A DNA stretch of 64,000 nt from Cristatella mucedo (GCA_009760855.2 WPIO01000001.1:5974001-6038000), one strand, 5' to 3'. Shown: positions 47,131-60,400, numbered from the stretch's first letter. Notes: generated from the sequence alone by a model not told the origin. Numbers and translations are program-made.

Positions 47131-48837
47131 ACTATTTTAAGCTTCAGGAAGTTCTGAGCCTTTCAATTGTGAATCTCATGGTAAATCACTTCGTTGGTCA
47201 TCCCATAACTTTTACTTGGCGATTTCTTGGGGGTGTTAGTAGGATCCTGTACCTATCATCTTACCCGCAATAAGATACAAGATAGTTGCAGTCCAGAACG
47301 CATATTACATGCATTTTATTGTTTGATTGGTTCATTAGGTGGATAAAAAGATTGCTGGAATCTGTAATTTTCCAACAGGTGCTCCTCTAAGTCGCCTTTC
47401 CTTTTTAGCCTCAACTTTCGGCTAATCAGAGCCACATCCAAACATTTCAATGTCCAATTTAAAAATTATAAAATCTATTAGAAGTTTTTTAAACTTACCT
47501 TCCTTTGCTTATCGGGCCTTCTAGAAAAGGGCAGGTTTATTTGAAACGCAATTAAGTTGGCTAAAACTAAATTTTGTATTGCTGTCCCTATTTCCTTTCT
47601 AGCCGAAAGTTTTACTATATAGAAATTTAAATTGACCATACGGAATCCTCTTTTTTTGAAAGATTCACTTGAGGATTTGCCAAACGTGTGGTAGTAACAT
47701 GTTTACCTGCCAGTTCCGATTTGATAGTCGATGTTGCACTGCTTGATGTGAAGCCATTGCAGGTTGATAAGAAATTGTGTAATATGGCAACTGTGACGTT
47801 CAAGATTAAAAATTATGGCTCAGAGTTTTGCAAAACTGTAAGTTTCTTGTTGCACAGGCAGAAAGACCTAAGCAAAGAGCTATACAATTCAAGATGGGAT
47901 GTCACAAATGTATGTACGAAGTTACATGGGTTTTCCCCTGCATAAGCGGGCCCGAATTTCGCAATGTCATTGCTGAAAATAATCCACTCTTCAGTATAAT
48001 CTTGTTATGCAATTTGTGTGCTTTTTTAGTGTATTTATGTGTGTCTGGGTGAAATTTAATTAGTCCTATTGCTTTCTGAATAGCTACAGAATATGTGTAA
48101 GACTGCGGCACCCTACTGCAGACACTTAAAAGTAAGGCCCAAAAATAGTATGTCATTTTTTGAATTCCTAACACCATCTTCCTCATGTAGCAAAAGCTGA
48201 CCGGAAAACAGATGAGTTTTCAGCTCTAAATTATAGCTTGAATTACAGGGGAATTTCTGCAGACAGAACTAAATAGCATTAAAAACAGGTACGAAAGCTA
48301 TGCAAATCGCATGCCTACTTTCGATGGAAATTTCTTCGGCGGCTTACAAAGATACTCTGAAATTATTTCAAGACACGTGTTAATAGCTTGCTTCCTGAGT
48401 AACGCAGCTAGAATTCGGTTGAATTGAGGATTCATCATTCTACTTGATGAGACAGGTCAGTCATCTATGGGTGATGTTAACGTTTGCAAATCTAGCTGGT
48501 GTGCTCGAAATTCCTTATCGGAAGCTGCGGGTGTTCAACTTTCAAACACATGAAAAGTCCCTAGTTTATTACCCAGTGTGCAAGTGCAGTTAGCTGCTAC
48601 TAGTGAGTTTTCTCCGATTCAGTTTGGACTGACCTACGCCCTCCGGCTGTTAGGCCTGACTGCTTTTTCTTTCATTATTTCCGGTAGTCTGCTGTTTTAC
48701 TCGTTAATTTAAATCAGTTTTAAGATTGAATTTGATTGTAGTTTACATTGGCTTTCCAATTATTTAGCATTGCCGTAGTATGCTAATTGCTTTTGCTAGA
48801 AAGCGTTTCATCGTTTTTGTGTAAGTTTGCAATGGCA
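47131..48837. other. Mostly unrecognised, one faint LINE relic
   Basis: At 47690-47950 the order GATGTGAAGCCATTGCAGG, TAATATGGCAACTGTGACG resembles the minus-strand LINE at 25.14-25.22 kb, strongly decayed. The rest shows nothing. Confidence 0.4.
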
Positions 48838-49060
48838 AAGAATGGAGGGAACAACCCGTCTTGACTTCTGCAACTCACTACTTGCTGGTCTATGTGCACG
48901 TGCAATCAGGCACTTACAGCTGGTGCACAACTCTGCAGCTAGGCATGTCTGTCATGAGCGTCGCAGTTGCCACATCACACCACTTCTCGCCGACCTGCAC
49001 TGGCTGCTAGTCAAGCAACGGATTGACTTCAAGGTTTTGTCGCTCACTTTTAGTTCAGTT
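48838..49060 (+). mobile_element. LINE internal fragment
   Basis: Encodes RLDFCNSLLAGLCARAIRHL and RHVCHERRSCHITPLLADL, then VKQRIDFKVLSLTF. Truncated at both ends, so it lacks the 3' tail. Confidence 0.88.
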
Positions 49061-49116
49061 ACATATGCCGTCACATGAGTGCATTAAAATTACTATATTT
49101 ATACAAATTGTCTGTA

Positions 49117-49128
49117 TATATATATGTG

Positions 49129-49198
<70 letters not shown>

Positions 49199-49200
49199 TA
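49117..49200. repeat. (TA)n microsatellite
   Basis: Long TA run with one GTGTGAA interruption, followed by the 65-bp tandem repeat. Confidence 0.97.
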
Positions 49201-49219
49201 TTCGTGACGCTCTCTGATT

Positions 49220-49349
49220 TTGACCGATCTTCGCAGAGTCTTAGTAGTTCTATCAGAGAAGACAGGGCTGCGCCATCCTGCTGCTTGACCGATCTTCGCA
49301 GAGTCTTAGTAGTTCTATCAGAGAAGACAGGGCTGCGCCATCCTGCTGC
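49220..49349. repeat. Two exact tandem copies of a 65-bp unit
   Basis: The unit starts TTGACCGATCTTCGCAGAGT and ends CCATCCTGCTGC. Copies lie at 49220-49284 and 49285-49349 and are identical as read. A TTGAC start of a third unit follows at 49350 and then diverges. Confidence 0.97.
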
Positions 49350-49429
49350 TTGACGAAAGTGAGCCATTTTCCATGAGATGCAGGTGTGCCACCTAGCAAT
49401 GCGATGGACTTCTCGCGTTATAAGTATAT

Positions 49430-49462
<33 letters not shown>
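49430..49462. repeat. (TA)n microsatellite
   Basis: Short TA run preceded by CACACA. Confidence 0.93.
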
Positions 49463-49466
<4 letters not shown>

Positions 49467-52400
49467 TGGTTTGCTTTGGTGTAGGTATTTATTAGTGCTG
49501 TTTTCATATCTTGAAGTTGGATCCAAGTTTTCTTATTCAAAATCAAAATTTCTTTTTCTAAATTAAGACAATCGTATCCATTCACGTCACTTCGCTCAAC
49601 ACTCTTTAACGATTAATTTATTATCCGGGTTATTCAAGATTATCATTTCACAAATCATATTTATCAAAATTTCTTACTATTTGGGTTGCAATATCAAACA
49701 TGATTCAGTTAAGATTGGTTGCTTAGAGAGCATGCAATTATTTTTACAGGAACGACTCGTGTGTGACATTGTCTAAATACGAACAATACACTTTAAAAAT
49801 ATGAACTTTAATACCTAATTAAACCTGCCTGCTTTCCACTGATAATTGATATCGTGGCCCTACATTTTCGCGTCCTATTATTTAAGGAATTGCGCGAACC
49901 TCAAAAATAATCAAGAGGGTAGGCAATGTCACGAAAGTATATGCATTCTCTCATTCTAAATGTAGCTGTAGAAGCTTGAATCAGTGTTGCTCTTTGAGAA
50001 ACTATGCTTCTTTTGTTCACTGATTGAAGCCCGCCTGTGAGTTGGCACAAGTGACGTCTTTGGTTATGAAATGGCTATCGTGCTTCCAAGCAACGGTAAT
50101 CTTTAAATTCATAAATTGACATCATCAATTGATCCCATTTTTGGTCTGTTATACGCACGTTTTGAGCGTACATGCTGGTGCTGCTGTTGGGCCTTTGAGA
50201 AGCGATCAGTGTCCCTCACTCTGCTAATTTCTGCAAAGGTTTTATCCACTCGTCAAGCGATAACGTGGGTCAAAAGCTCACTGTTCTTGTTAAATTTCAT
50301 TACTCAGGAAACGTCACTGATTTCATTTTCTATTGCAATGCTGCTTCAGACTGCCTTTTAGCTATCAAAAAATCGATTGCAAGTTTATTTGTCCACAAAT
50401 TTAAAGTCTTAGCCGTTCTTTTTCGGGCTGGTTTTTAACTAATCTGTTATTCACGATTTCCCGACTGACACCGGCAGTATGTCAATTGCGTAATTGCTCT
50501 TCTAACTTGCCTTCTCATGGTTCCATGTCTTAGCAGCCGAAATCTAATGAGGATGCAGCAAATTTGGATTGTAGAACAATCACCGAGAAAAGAAAATATC
50601 AAAGCGCTTGTGCTATATGGTGAATTTGCATGCACCAGTTTGAAGCCGATAGGGGTCACATGCCCTAAAATTCAGACATATAACCTTAGTCGTCTCGTCC
50701 AGAATTTTCATTGTCTGCAAGTCATTTTTCCCAGAATCGTTTTCTAAATGCACCTTATCCAGCTGCAGATTATATGAGCGCATCTACAGGATTTTTGAGC
50801 CTTCTGCAACACTGACCGCTTATAGGAAAACAAAGTGAAAATCATCTAATTGCTAGTTTAATCAGTGAAATAGAGCTAGTTAGGGTTGTCGTTGCTATAA
50901 ACAAAAAGATAGGTCTATTTATAACCTCGGGTGCTCATCTGAAAGCTATGTGTCTGAGTTTTCGTAATATATAATCAGTAGTTTCGGCATCTCTCTTCGG
51001 AAAACTTCGATCTCATTTTTGCCCGTTTATATAGTCAGCGTGGCACAGCTAATACAGAGGCGAAATTGACTCGGATAGGACGAATTCAGAGAAAACGTGC
51101 AATGATAGCTGACCAATTTTAATTCGCTCTATATATGGTGCAAGTTTTATTCACTTGATTACGTTGATTTTGGCTCACATGCTAAGCTCATGGCTTGATG
51201 CTCACACCTGCATGAATGGGTTCGCTGTTCAGGCTATTTGCTTTGCAAAGCTCAAGTGCAGCTGAGTGAATAGCTTCGCTTACCAACCTACATTTTCTGA
51301 AGCCAACAAAATTTAACTGCACTAAAAAGAAAATAAAACTAATATGTATTATTTTAACTGGTTTGCAGTTTCTTCGTAGCAACTTGGGTTTTGCTTGATT
51401 TGTAGAATACAATATACCTTTGGCTCGTGAGCCCTTACTGGTCAGGTTATGGAAGTATGAAAGAGTTTATGACGACTTAGAATGCTGTACCATCTCTGCC
51501 TTTTGGATCGAAAATGTCCCATGAGCTGGGTACAGTTAACTGCTTGCAGTGGCTATGGGAAATGCTGCGACTTAAATGCACAAGCGACTATGTTCTGGTA
51601 GTCCGGGAAACAATTGACATGAGCTAAGTAGGCAATTAGTTAGAGCTGCTGGAGTCCTTACATAGTCGTGTATAAATGACGTGGCTCCGTGATCATTTTT
51701 GCAACCTACTAATTTAATGTATGCTATTTATCCTCATGAAGGTGTCTCTGGGTAGATGAAGAGATTTTTCTCTACGTACTTTCAGTATCTCTTCAATTGC
51801 TACATATTAATATATTCCAAAAACCTCCATAGAGATTGTAGCTACTGTTTTAACGCAATCTGCCAGGTACATTGAAGCGTATACGTCCCTTCAGAAATAG
51901 TGAATCAAATACTTAGAAGTAAATGCAGTCCGGACAAATTCATGCAATTAGCATTAAAGAGTAGAATGTTGCTCTTGCTCATGCACGGTGTCTGTCGCTG
52001 GCAATGGATCAGTGTCAAATTAATTGAAGCTGCATTCATTTTTTAGGGTGGTAGGGGCTCTGTCAAACTCCACTGAGTTCCGCGAAGCATTTCATTGCCC
52101 TTTCGGGTATCAAATGAATCCCGAAAGGAAATGCAAAATATTTTAATCTGCTCTACAAATTTCAGATGGAGGCTAATCTGAAGAGCTTGGAGATTGTCTC
52201 CGAAGCCATCTCACCAGAGAGTTGCACTTGCAAGCTCTCCATCGACGTTTTTTTCAAAAGAGATCTGTGCTGCAATGCATAGCACAACTGAAAGATGTTT
52301 GCTTTTGATCTAATAAAGGTAATTCAATGTTATAATTTTCTGGGGTGGTATTTTGCTTTGCCCTGCCTTGCTTCATATTCACGGCGTCGATTTAATTATA

Positions 52401-53690
52401 CCTGGTGCTAATCTTTATCTTGTTCAGAGTGTGCTTTCTGGTATTCCTCGACAGTTCTTGGAATTTAACGTGCAGCATCCCACCGAGATTTAGAGAAAGA
52501 AGGCTTGTACTAATCTGGGTGACTGGGGAGAATAATTCAACTACTAATCGTACAATGGAAAAGATTATCTGGGCCATTACTTTTGGATAATCGCTGAAAC
52601 ATGATCAAAAATATCCAGCCTCATAATTTAGCCTGAACAACTAAAAACTACCAAGCTCTGATGCTTCTCCAACCTTAACAGTAATTTTCTTGGTATTTAA
52701 GGCATTCTCACTCCAGAACTGGTTGGATTACACATTTGGCGAAGCGATCAACTAGAGCTGAAGTTCAGTTACGTATCCGCATCAGGTACCTTCTGTGTCA
52801 CCCAAAAGCTACAAGGCTAGGTTGATAGGCTATACACTTTTTCTTTAATATCGTCAAAGCAAAGCCTACGCGGCATTTGATTCCCATAGGGTTGCCAGCT
52901 ATCAGACTTAATCTAACATGATGAGTAGCGAGCTGCAAAGCTGAGTCCGGATGAAGAAGGTATTGAAATTTGATGAATAATTCAAATAGTTATTATAATA
53001 ATTGGTAATTAATAATTATTTATGTTAAATAATTATAATAATTATTATTAATTATTAATAATTAATAATTCTAGATAATTCTATTGTAATGCTATTGCAA
53101 AACATTGAAGCTGCATTGTATTACGGCTCAAACAGCAGTGGATTTTTCGCTGCACAAGAAATCGCGGAAGTGAGTTCATATTCTAGGACATGTAGGACAA
53201 AAGCTTCTGCAGCCAGCAGTCTGGAATTGAAATAGCGGATCCGTTCCTTTCTTGTCAATAAAGGACCAGAGAACACGACGGGGCCTTCATTGCAATGGTA
53301 AATTTAAGTTTGAAGCAGCCATGCCTGGCTGGCCTTTTGTTGAAAACCATAATAATCTTTTTCTCTGCATCCGTTCGTCAATCGGAAGCAATAAAAATTT
53401 GGCAATCTCCAGTTCAGAGATCTCTGCCATGGCCAGGTTGATAAGGTTGGTGCATTCGGAGCGCACAAATTTGCTACCGAATTTCTGACTCTGAGTATGT
53501 TCCTGAACAATTGCAGAAATGGCTGATTAGAACTGTGTTTCTAACAAATTTCTAAACGAACACAATTCAAACATATTTCAAATGTGAGACAAGATTTGTG
53601 ATGACGTAATTCGGCACATTCGATAATGCAGGTGTAGCTTAATGAACCAAATCGAGAGGTGAGCTACTTTAAGACACCACCCTATGTTCG
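49463..53690. other. Long stretch, nothing recognised
   Basis: About 4.2 kb of AT-rich sequence. 52,985-53,075 is almost pure AAT/ATT with strong self-complementarity. Short open frames at 52150-52270 and 53250-53490 have fair acceptors but no family motif, so they are not called. Confidence 0.45.
52985..53075. repeat. AT-rich self-complementary tract
   Basis: TTATTATAATAATTGG through TAATTAATAATTCTAG, built from AAT/ATT words that fold on each other. Confidence 0.85.
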
Positions 53691-53699
53691 TGCGCAAAA

Positions 53700-54120
53700 C
53701 TTGGCATCATGGCTGGTCCGTCTTAAACGTCACCATAGTCACAATACACCACATCTCAATGACCAGCACTTGTTTTCCATAAGCCTCTGTATCGACTTTA
53801 AGGTACTGCCACTCACTCACGTTTAGGGCTCTTCACTCTCTTGACGGGTCGATTTTTCAGAATTACTTGCAAGTCAAGCCTCGCGTCGTATCACTTCCCC
53901 GATCTTTTGAATCAAGGTCGTGTGTTGTGGCTGATAAGGACCGCCCTTGGTAATTACGCTTTCAGTTACTAGACTCCTGAAGTTTCATTCCAAATTAGCA
54001 GAAATCACCTCAGCTCCTTATTTTGAGAATCAAAAATAAGCCAAAAACTCACCGATTCCTCGAAGCCTTTACTTTGTCTGGGTGAACTGGCCACCGTGTG
54101 CTTGCGTTCTCTAAATTTTG
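53700..54120 (+). mobile_element. Degenerate LINE relic
   Basis: Decayed matches to the R-C-H-HNTPHL-DQHL region, the CTTTAAGG-ACTGCCACTCACTC segment and the AGGGCTCTTCACTCTCTTG region of the family, in order. Nothing remains open. Confidence 0.6.
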
Positions 54121-54873
54121 CATGTTATACCTTACCGTTGACATGCTTCTATTCCAGTATATTTTGAGGTTCCAAGCAAGTGATTTGGTTCTGTTGGGGT
54201 GCCATGTATAAAGTTTTGATAAATATTGATATTATCATGTAATTTAATTTAATGTATCTCCGTCTGTAACTCCAAAAAGCCACAAATACTATGTGGGTGT
54301 TATGCAAGAGAGTTTTATATAGCGCACTCATGGCCTAAGCGGCTCTCGGTACGCATTCGGTAGCCAACAGACTTCATCTCACGCAACAAAGAGAGTGGGA
54401 AGCATAGCAAATTCTGGAAAGCAGTTGATTGTTATCATAACTATTGGTGGCAAAGAGAAGTGGATGTTTTGACACCCCGTGGTAGTAATAAGGAATATAA
54501 CTCCCACATGGTCTTTATGACTTTGTGGAGTTACAAACAGAGATACAAAAGCATTTATGCAGGCCTCTACATGAGATTGTGAAGAGATTTATTCATGTTT
54601 CATATATCTGAATTAATTTTCTTCGTACCGACTTGTTCAATCTCCTTTTTGTAAATATCGAATACGCCTCTGGCCTTCCTTGTTACACAGAAAGTCAAAA
54701 AGTGAAGCCGGATAACTGGCTAGGCTGGGAATTCATCTTATACGACCTAAATCACCTTATGCTAGATCTTACCAATATTTTATCAGCTAGTGGTTTTAGA
54801 TTTGTCTATCCTAATTAGTTTCATTTAGTTGATCTTTCATTGTATGCATATGCATACATATTTGTTTATTTAG

Positions 54874-54880
<7 letters not shown>
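54121..54880. other. Nothing recognised
   Basis: No gene or repeat family identified between a LINE relic and a TA tract. Confidence 0.45.
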
Positions 54881-54918
<38 letters not shown>

Positions 54919-54969
54919 TTTGCATGTATATAAAATATATACACATACGGTGTGTATACAATATATACC

Positions 54970-55034
<65 letters not shown>
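54881..55034. repeat. (TA)n microsatellites
   Basis: Two long TA runs (54881-54916 and 54976-55034) separated by a TA/CA-rich spacer. Confidence 0.96.
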
Positions 55035-55037
<3 letters not shown>

Positions 55038-55348
55038 GTGAGATGGTCCGTCCTGCCCTCTTTCACTATGGAAGATCATAACCAATACATCCGGGAGTGA
55101 CGTGTAATAGCCGTGTAACTGTACTACGACTCGGCGAAGCGAGTCCACAGGCAGTGAGATCTATATATATATCTACTACTTAAAGCTTGCAAGTTCGTCT
55201 TCGTCCTCTAAGCAGCAAGATGGCACACTTCCGCAAAGGGGCAAGATGGCTCACCTTTGTCTTCCGTGATGGAATGACTATGGTTCAGTGACGCGAGTCC
55301 ACATGCAGTGAGCTTCTCGTGTATATATATATATATATATATATATAT
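55035..55348. repeat. Two related units bounded by TA tracts
   Basis: 55035-55158 and 55190-55320 each carry a GCGAGTCCACAGGCAGTGAG-type end (GCGAGTCCACATGCAGTGAG in the second) followed by (TA)n. A similar unit lies at 63283-63400. The family is unknown. Confidence 0.6.
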
Positions 55349-58220
55349 TTAGATTTAGATTACCCACGTGCATGCTGCCTAAGTTTATGTGAAGCAAAAA
55401 CGCATGCACGTTTCAAGACCTTGTTGGCTGGCTATGGAATATGCAGCAACTCTGTGACGGTCAATATAAACAAACTGAAATATTGTTATATATCGGTGCC
55501 ACTTTCATGCTTGTATTTGTTATAGGCCTCAAAGCCCCGGAGTACAGTAAAGGGGAACAATTTAAACAGACGGCATTGAATTTAAATACTGATTAATTGT
55601 CATTTATTAGATACGCGACGGCTCAGTTTTAACAGAAATTTTCTCATATTGATGCTCTTATTTAAATAACTAACGATTTAGTCATGCTTACCTGTGGACT
55701 GTGTGTGTTTGGCTTAGTAGACTATAATTTACAAAGTTGATGTCAGTCCGTCACGTTTCCCTGAAAAAATTGACACAACCACTTTTGCGGGAAGGGTGAA
55801 AGAAAATTACAAGAACATTATAAAGTCATCAAAGCCAACAGCTGAATTGTACTTTCAGTGCATCCTAACCCCGTGTGGTCTTTATCGCGTATTTTCTTGA
55901 TAAATAAAATAAGGGCAATAATACATAATTTATATTTTTTCAACCCGAAATTCCGGCACCAAAACTGAACATTCATTAACTTCTCAGCTTTTTGGTTGGT
56001 CTCTCAACAATACCATAACGGATAAAAATTTTGGTGCTTTCATTTCATAAGTTTTATATTTATTTCCTTTTATTTTATAGACTATTTAAAAGCAAAGAAA
56101 TTTCCGTCTGTTTAAATGATGCAACTTGATGCTAAACATAATTGGCAATAATGTTTAATATCTTCGGCGGAAAACGCGGAATACGAACCTTGGTAGTGTA
56201 CAAAAAATTCGGGCTGCAGTTGGGAATAAAATGCTGCAGCCGCTCCCGGCGGAAATGCAAACTGCAATGAGATCACTTGTGTCCCTTTGCAATGTCTATG
56301 ACGATTTGAAATATTTCGCGCGGCGTAAACGATGCAGTGTTTTAGGTCGGTCTCAAAGGATGAGCTTGTATGAGCTTCCCCTTGGCTCCTTGCAGGCTTC
56401 TTGCTGGTTCCTTGCCGGCCCCTTGCAGGCTCCTTACAGGTTCACGTATTTGCTGCCAATACTAAGACAAGCGATGTGTGGCAGAAGGTAGAGCGTACTC
56501 ACGTGGTAAACGTTTGCATGAGTTGACTTTATCCCCGTAAAAACTTACCATTTTGCATATCGAGGGGCGGTTCTAGCAGGGAAAGTACGAAAAATTATTG
56601 CCTTTGACTATTGGCCGCCTTCGGAGGCCCCCTCCTATTCGTCGAAGGCCCCCTATTCACGGATTGAGACCGACCGACGAAGTAAAAGTTTCTTTTCGTG
56701 TTCCTTTTCGCTCAGGTTTTCCCTAAAGGCTGTGCTGCGTGGAATGCGAATTTGTATGGCTTTGATTTTGTACCGTTGCTATGCTCCGAAGCAGACGGAA
56801 CGCTGGTAAATTGGGGAAACTAATTAAATTGAAATGTGCAGCTGAGTGTTTCCCGGCGGCCGAGCAGTGCAGGGAGCCTGCACTTTGATGTCCTCTCGCC
56901 AGTCGGCTGTAAGTTAGCTAATAGCAGCAGCTGTGTAAACCTGGCTGCCGTAGATACACATGATGATAACTCTTAATTGGCTGATGGATAGATAAGACGG
57001 AGCCAGCCCCCCCTAAGTATGCAAAGCTTAATCATGGTTCTCGCTGGTCAATAGTACCATCAAAATTGCAGATGTACTTACTTTGTAAGATAAAGGTATT
57101 GCTTAGGTCCTCGGTGTTTCTATCTGTCGGCAGAGATGAAGATTGATATTAGCGTCTAGGGTCAACTAGACAATGGTGGCTTCAATCATTTAGTCATCCC
57201 CCTAAGATCATTGGATGGTGATATTTGTCCACTGATCAATGCTTTGTTGGTATGACATAAGATAAGAAGACTTGTCATTTAGTGGAGCATGCGATCAGAA
57301 TAAATATGCACAAGTCTTTGAAAAATGCACGTTTTCATCATCAAGATATGCACGACTCAGATGGGCTGGCAGTCTCAATAAATTTGAAATTGTTGATGTC
57401 TTTTTATTCTCATCCGCTGTACCCGGGTCAGTCTTTTTTATCTTTTCTGTCTTCTTGTGTCTCTGGATCACCACAAAAGGGTAGTAATAGCTGGTTTTCT
57501 GTACTTGCGTGTGCGGTAAAACAGCATAGGCCCATTTACTGTGCAGACCAACACGTATTGGTTTCAAAAATGCATAGCAATCGACAGTCGTCTGCTGAGG
57601 GACAGCAGATTGCAGAAATGTTGCTTTGAGCAGGGAATGTCCTGCAACCACTGAAATAGCGGTCCGCCTGTCCCCGGCTGAGCTGAAAAGACTCTGTCCT
57701 CATAATCCAGCTCGTGGCTTTGTGCCACTGGCCACTTACACCTAGCCTAATTCGGTGCCTGAAAGCAATTATACGCATATGCTCCTAAGGTCGAGCATTA
57801 GATCTTCTATTTATTAGATCGAGCATTAGATCTCATCTCTCTTAAGGTCGACCATGAGATTCCACCGCTTCTTCAGCTTCAGGCTCGCCTGCGGCCTCGT
57901 TTCCTTCGGGCACTCTGCCTTTCCTCTGTTCGCTCGCGCGTACTGTGATCGAACTCATTTCTTCGTAGGTATGCAGTGGCTGCGATTTGAGAACTGCCAC
58001 CCGACCACGGAAGCAGTCTTGACGGACGCTAGTACTCACCTGCAACTACCAATGGCGGATAACACGAGGCGGACGACGGCAGGCTTAGATGCGTCGACGA
58101 CTTTAATAGAATGCTAGCGGCAGATAGCGGCTTCAAGATGAGACCACTGCGATGAGAACGGCTCCGTTCCAGCAAGTCGCAGACTCCTGGCTCAAATCAA
58201 CAGATGAAGGTTATCGTGCT
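55349..58220. other. Mostly unrecognised, with GC-richer patches
   Basis: Patches at 56.2-56.9 and 57.84-58.15 kb are CpG-richer and contain short open frames on both strands with no family motif. An 11-bp tandem repeat lies at 56385-56439. I cannot assign a gene. Confidence 0.4.
56385..56439. repeat. Five 11-bp tandem units
   Basis: GCTCCTTGCAG is followed by GCTTCTTGCTG, GTTCCTTGCCG, GCCCCTTGCAG and GCTCCTTACAG. The period is exact but the units differ. Confidence 0.9.
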
Positions 58221-58224
58221 TCCT

Positions 58225-58300
58225 TTTAAGCAAGTGTAAAGTGCCTAGCAAGAGATTGAGTTCTTTGATGGTGCTTTATCAAGTGTGTTATTATTATTTT
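58225..58300 (+). mobile_element. LINE 3'-end snippet
   Basis: AAGTGTAAAGTGCCTAGCAA, GAGATTGAGTTCTTTGATGG and a terminal TTATTATT, the family tail. Confidence 0.8.
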
Positions 58301-58451
58301 TTTAAGTCTGGAGGCCGGCCAAAAGCTCGGTCAACACTAAAAATCTACCACGGAGCGCTGCAAGGCTACGAGCCATCAACAGTCCAAGGACGGATATGGA
58401 TTCAAACGTGGAAATGGTGCAATTCTCCACTAACGTGAATAATGGTAATAA

Positions 58452-58605
58452 TAATAATCCACTTGCATAGCGCCCACAGAGAACTGAATCGCTTTCTAGG
58501 CACTTCACAGATGCTGTGTGGAAACCATTACCACGCGATCGGTAGCAGCATCCACAAGCAGCAGGCGTACTGTAAGCATGCATGCACACGCAGAACGAAT
58601 CGAGT
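58452..58605 (-). mobile_element. LINE-related 3'-end fragment, minus strand
   Basis: (TAA)n-type start, then GCGCCCACAGAGAACTGAAT and TTTCTAGGCACTTCACAGAT. The distal part matches the variant at 16685-16870 (CATCCACAAGCAGCAGG). Confidence 0.7.
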
Positions 58606-58724
58606 TTCTTTCTTGCTCTGCTTCGCATGCTAGACAAAGTACAATACTCTCTCGTGCTTGGTTGTGACTGCAATTTTATACGAACGCTACTGTATAAGTC
58701 ATCAACACTTGGTTATTGATTCTC

Positions 58725-58800
58725 TCCCAGCAAGTTGCAAAGCGCCTGGATTTAGAATTAGTTCACCGAGGACACTACGCAAATGCCTTTTATTATTCTA
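58725..58800 (+). mobile_element. Decayed LINE 3'-end snippet
   Basis: AGCAAGTTGCAAAGCGCCTG, then TTAGTTCACCGAGGACACTA and TTTTATTATTC, a mutated copy of the family tail. Confidence 0.5.
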
Positions 58801-60200
58801 GCTAGTGCTATTATTTAATTTGAGCTGTCGTAATTGTGAGTCTCACATATCTAAAAAGGCACTTGGGTAATAATTTAAACAAGGAACCCCTTTAAAGTGT
58901 GTCTAAATGGTTACAGGTCAGAAAACAGTACCTTTGCTTCATAATGAAGCGAGGACTTCCAAGCGAAAATTCCTAGTCGCCGACCATTGTTAACAGTTAA
59001 TCCAGATTCGAGCGAATTATGTGGTCTTGATATCTGTGAGAATAAACTGAAGTTAACAGACATGCCGACCGGTAAGTTGGTTTCAAAATTTATTTCACTT
59101 GGATTGAGACAGTAGTGCATCTACTTTTCCCACGGTGAGAATAAACTATGAATAAATTATACTTAAATTAACTTGAGCCTTAGAATTATTTCTCCCGCTA
59201 GCTTTCATATTGCTACTTTTTCTAAGCATCCTGTAAACAAAACTCAAGGAACATTTGATTGTCCAAACGTTGCGTGAACACTTCGTGCATTTCAGCTTTA
59301 ATGTTTTCCGGTAATAATTTGCATAGGAGAATTCACAAAGAGATACAGAAATGAGTCTAGCGCACCCGAGATCTTAAAACCCTGCGTTTCGTTCACGTCG
59401 GAGTATTCTCTTGCATTCAGAATGCAGTACTGTACACTGTACTGTAATCTGCGAAAACTACCAACTGATCTTGGACCAAAATATAAAAAGTAGATTGTAT
59501 GTGCTTGCAAATTACTGAACGTTCATTCAAATCCAAGCTTGTGCTTACTTTTATCTGGTTTCCCGCGGCTTTTTGCTTAGCAATGCGACGCAATCTCGCT
59601 GTTGCATCATACCTTCAGCTATTAATATAGGAGCTGTATGGCAGATATCGCCTATCGAGGGAAACACTACTTCAGCTGGCCACTAAGTGAATTTCGTTAC
59701 AGTGGCATAGGATTGGCGCTTTTGAAGGAAATCACGTTTTCTGTGCCTGGATAACTACTGATAAACAAATATGTTTCATGCGAATCCATTCCTAGGATGC
59801 AGTAAACCACTTAGTTGTGGACTTTGACTTTGGACTGTGTGATCAGATACTGGGTAACGCCACCTACTTTTTTAATTCTAGTTATGCGTAGGAAAAGAGG
59901 CTCGCGACAGCTAAGAGGTATGTTTGCGTTTGAAGTCGTTCTTGTGCGACAGCTGCAAGATGCTTCAGCTGTCGCATTAGCGTTGCTAAATGGCAAGAGG
60001 CCATTTGCTTTAGTCAATCTCCCGGCGATTCAAGTCAAGAGGTACTTGTGTCCTGGACCAGTCATTTGCAAAGTGCGACCTCTTGGTCTACGCGGGTGCG
60101 CCACAGCCGGCTTGCTGGCGTATGAATTGATTCGTCGTCTCTACAGAACGAGCGCATCTCGGAGCAGAAGAAAAGGAAAGAGTCAAAGTTCGCTGCTTTC
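58801..60200. other. Upstream flank of the promoter-like region, nothing firm
   Basis: An open frame at 59884-60320 (+, first ATG 59884) runs into the CT microsatellite and encodes a basic peptide with no recognised domain. It may be a chance frame in GC-rich promoter-proximal DNA. Confidence 0.35.
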
Positions 60201-60206
60201 CTATTG

Positions 60207-60208
<2 letters not shown>

Positions 60209-60277
<69 letters not shown>

Positions 60278-60290
60278 TCTCTCTCTCTCG
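60209..60290. repeat. (CT)n microsatellite
   Basis: About 40 CT units, ending in CTCGCTCGCTCGCTCGCATG. It lies about 100 bp upstream of the TATA-like box. Confidence 0.98.
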
Positions 60291-60318
60291 CTCGCTCGCT
60301 CGCATGCTCCGAGGCTCT

Positions 60319-60326
60319 TGACGTCA
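60319..60326. promoter_or_regulatory. CRE-type palindrome
   Basis: TGACGTCA, the consensus palindrome bound by CREB/ATF-type bZIP factors, sits about 70 bp upstream of the TATA-like box. A single 8-bp site can occur by chance, but the position is apt. Confidence 0.5.
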
Positions 60327-60389
60327 GTCAGCTTACGCCGCCGTCAGCTGACGCTCGCTCGCAGCCAACCGAGCACCGTTTATGTACCG

Positions 60390-60400
60390 TAATATTTAAG
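60390..60400 (+). promoter_or_regulatory. TATA-like box
   Basis: TAATATTTAAG in an otherwise GC-rich region, about 27 bp upstream of an initiator-like TCATCC (A at 60417). Confidence 0.5.

Noticed and set aside
52150-52270. Frame beginning MEANLKSLEIVSEA after a fair acceptor
   Set aside because: No donor in a sensible place and no match to M13 or any other family I know.
53250-53490. Frame with a PGWPF segment that recalled the GGWP block of M13 peptidases
   Set aside because: The phase does not join to the upstream candidate exon at 44217-44269, and the neighbouring residues do not fit the family.
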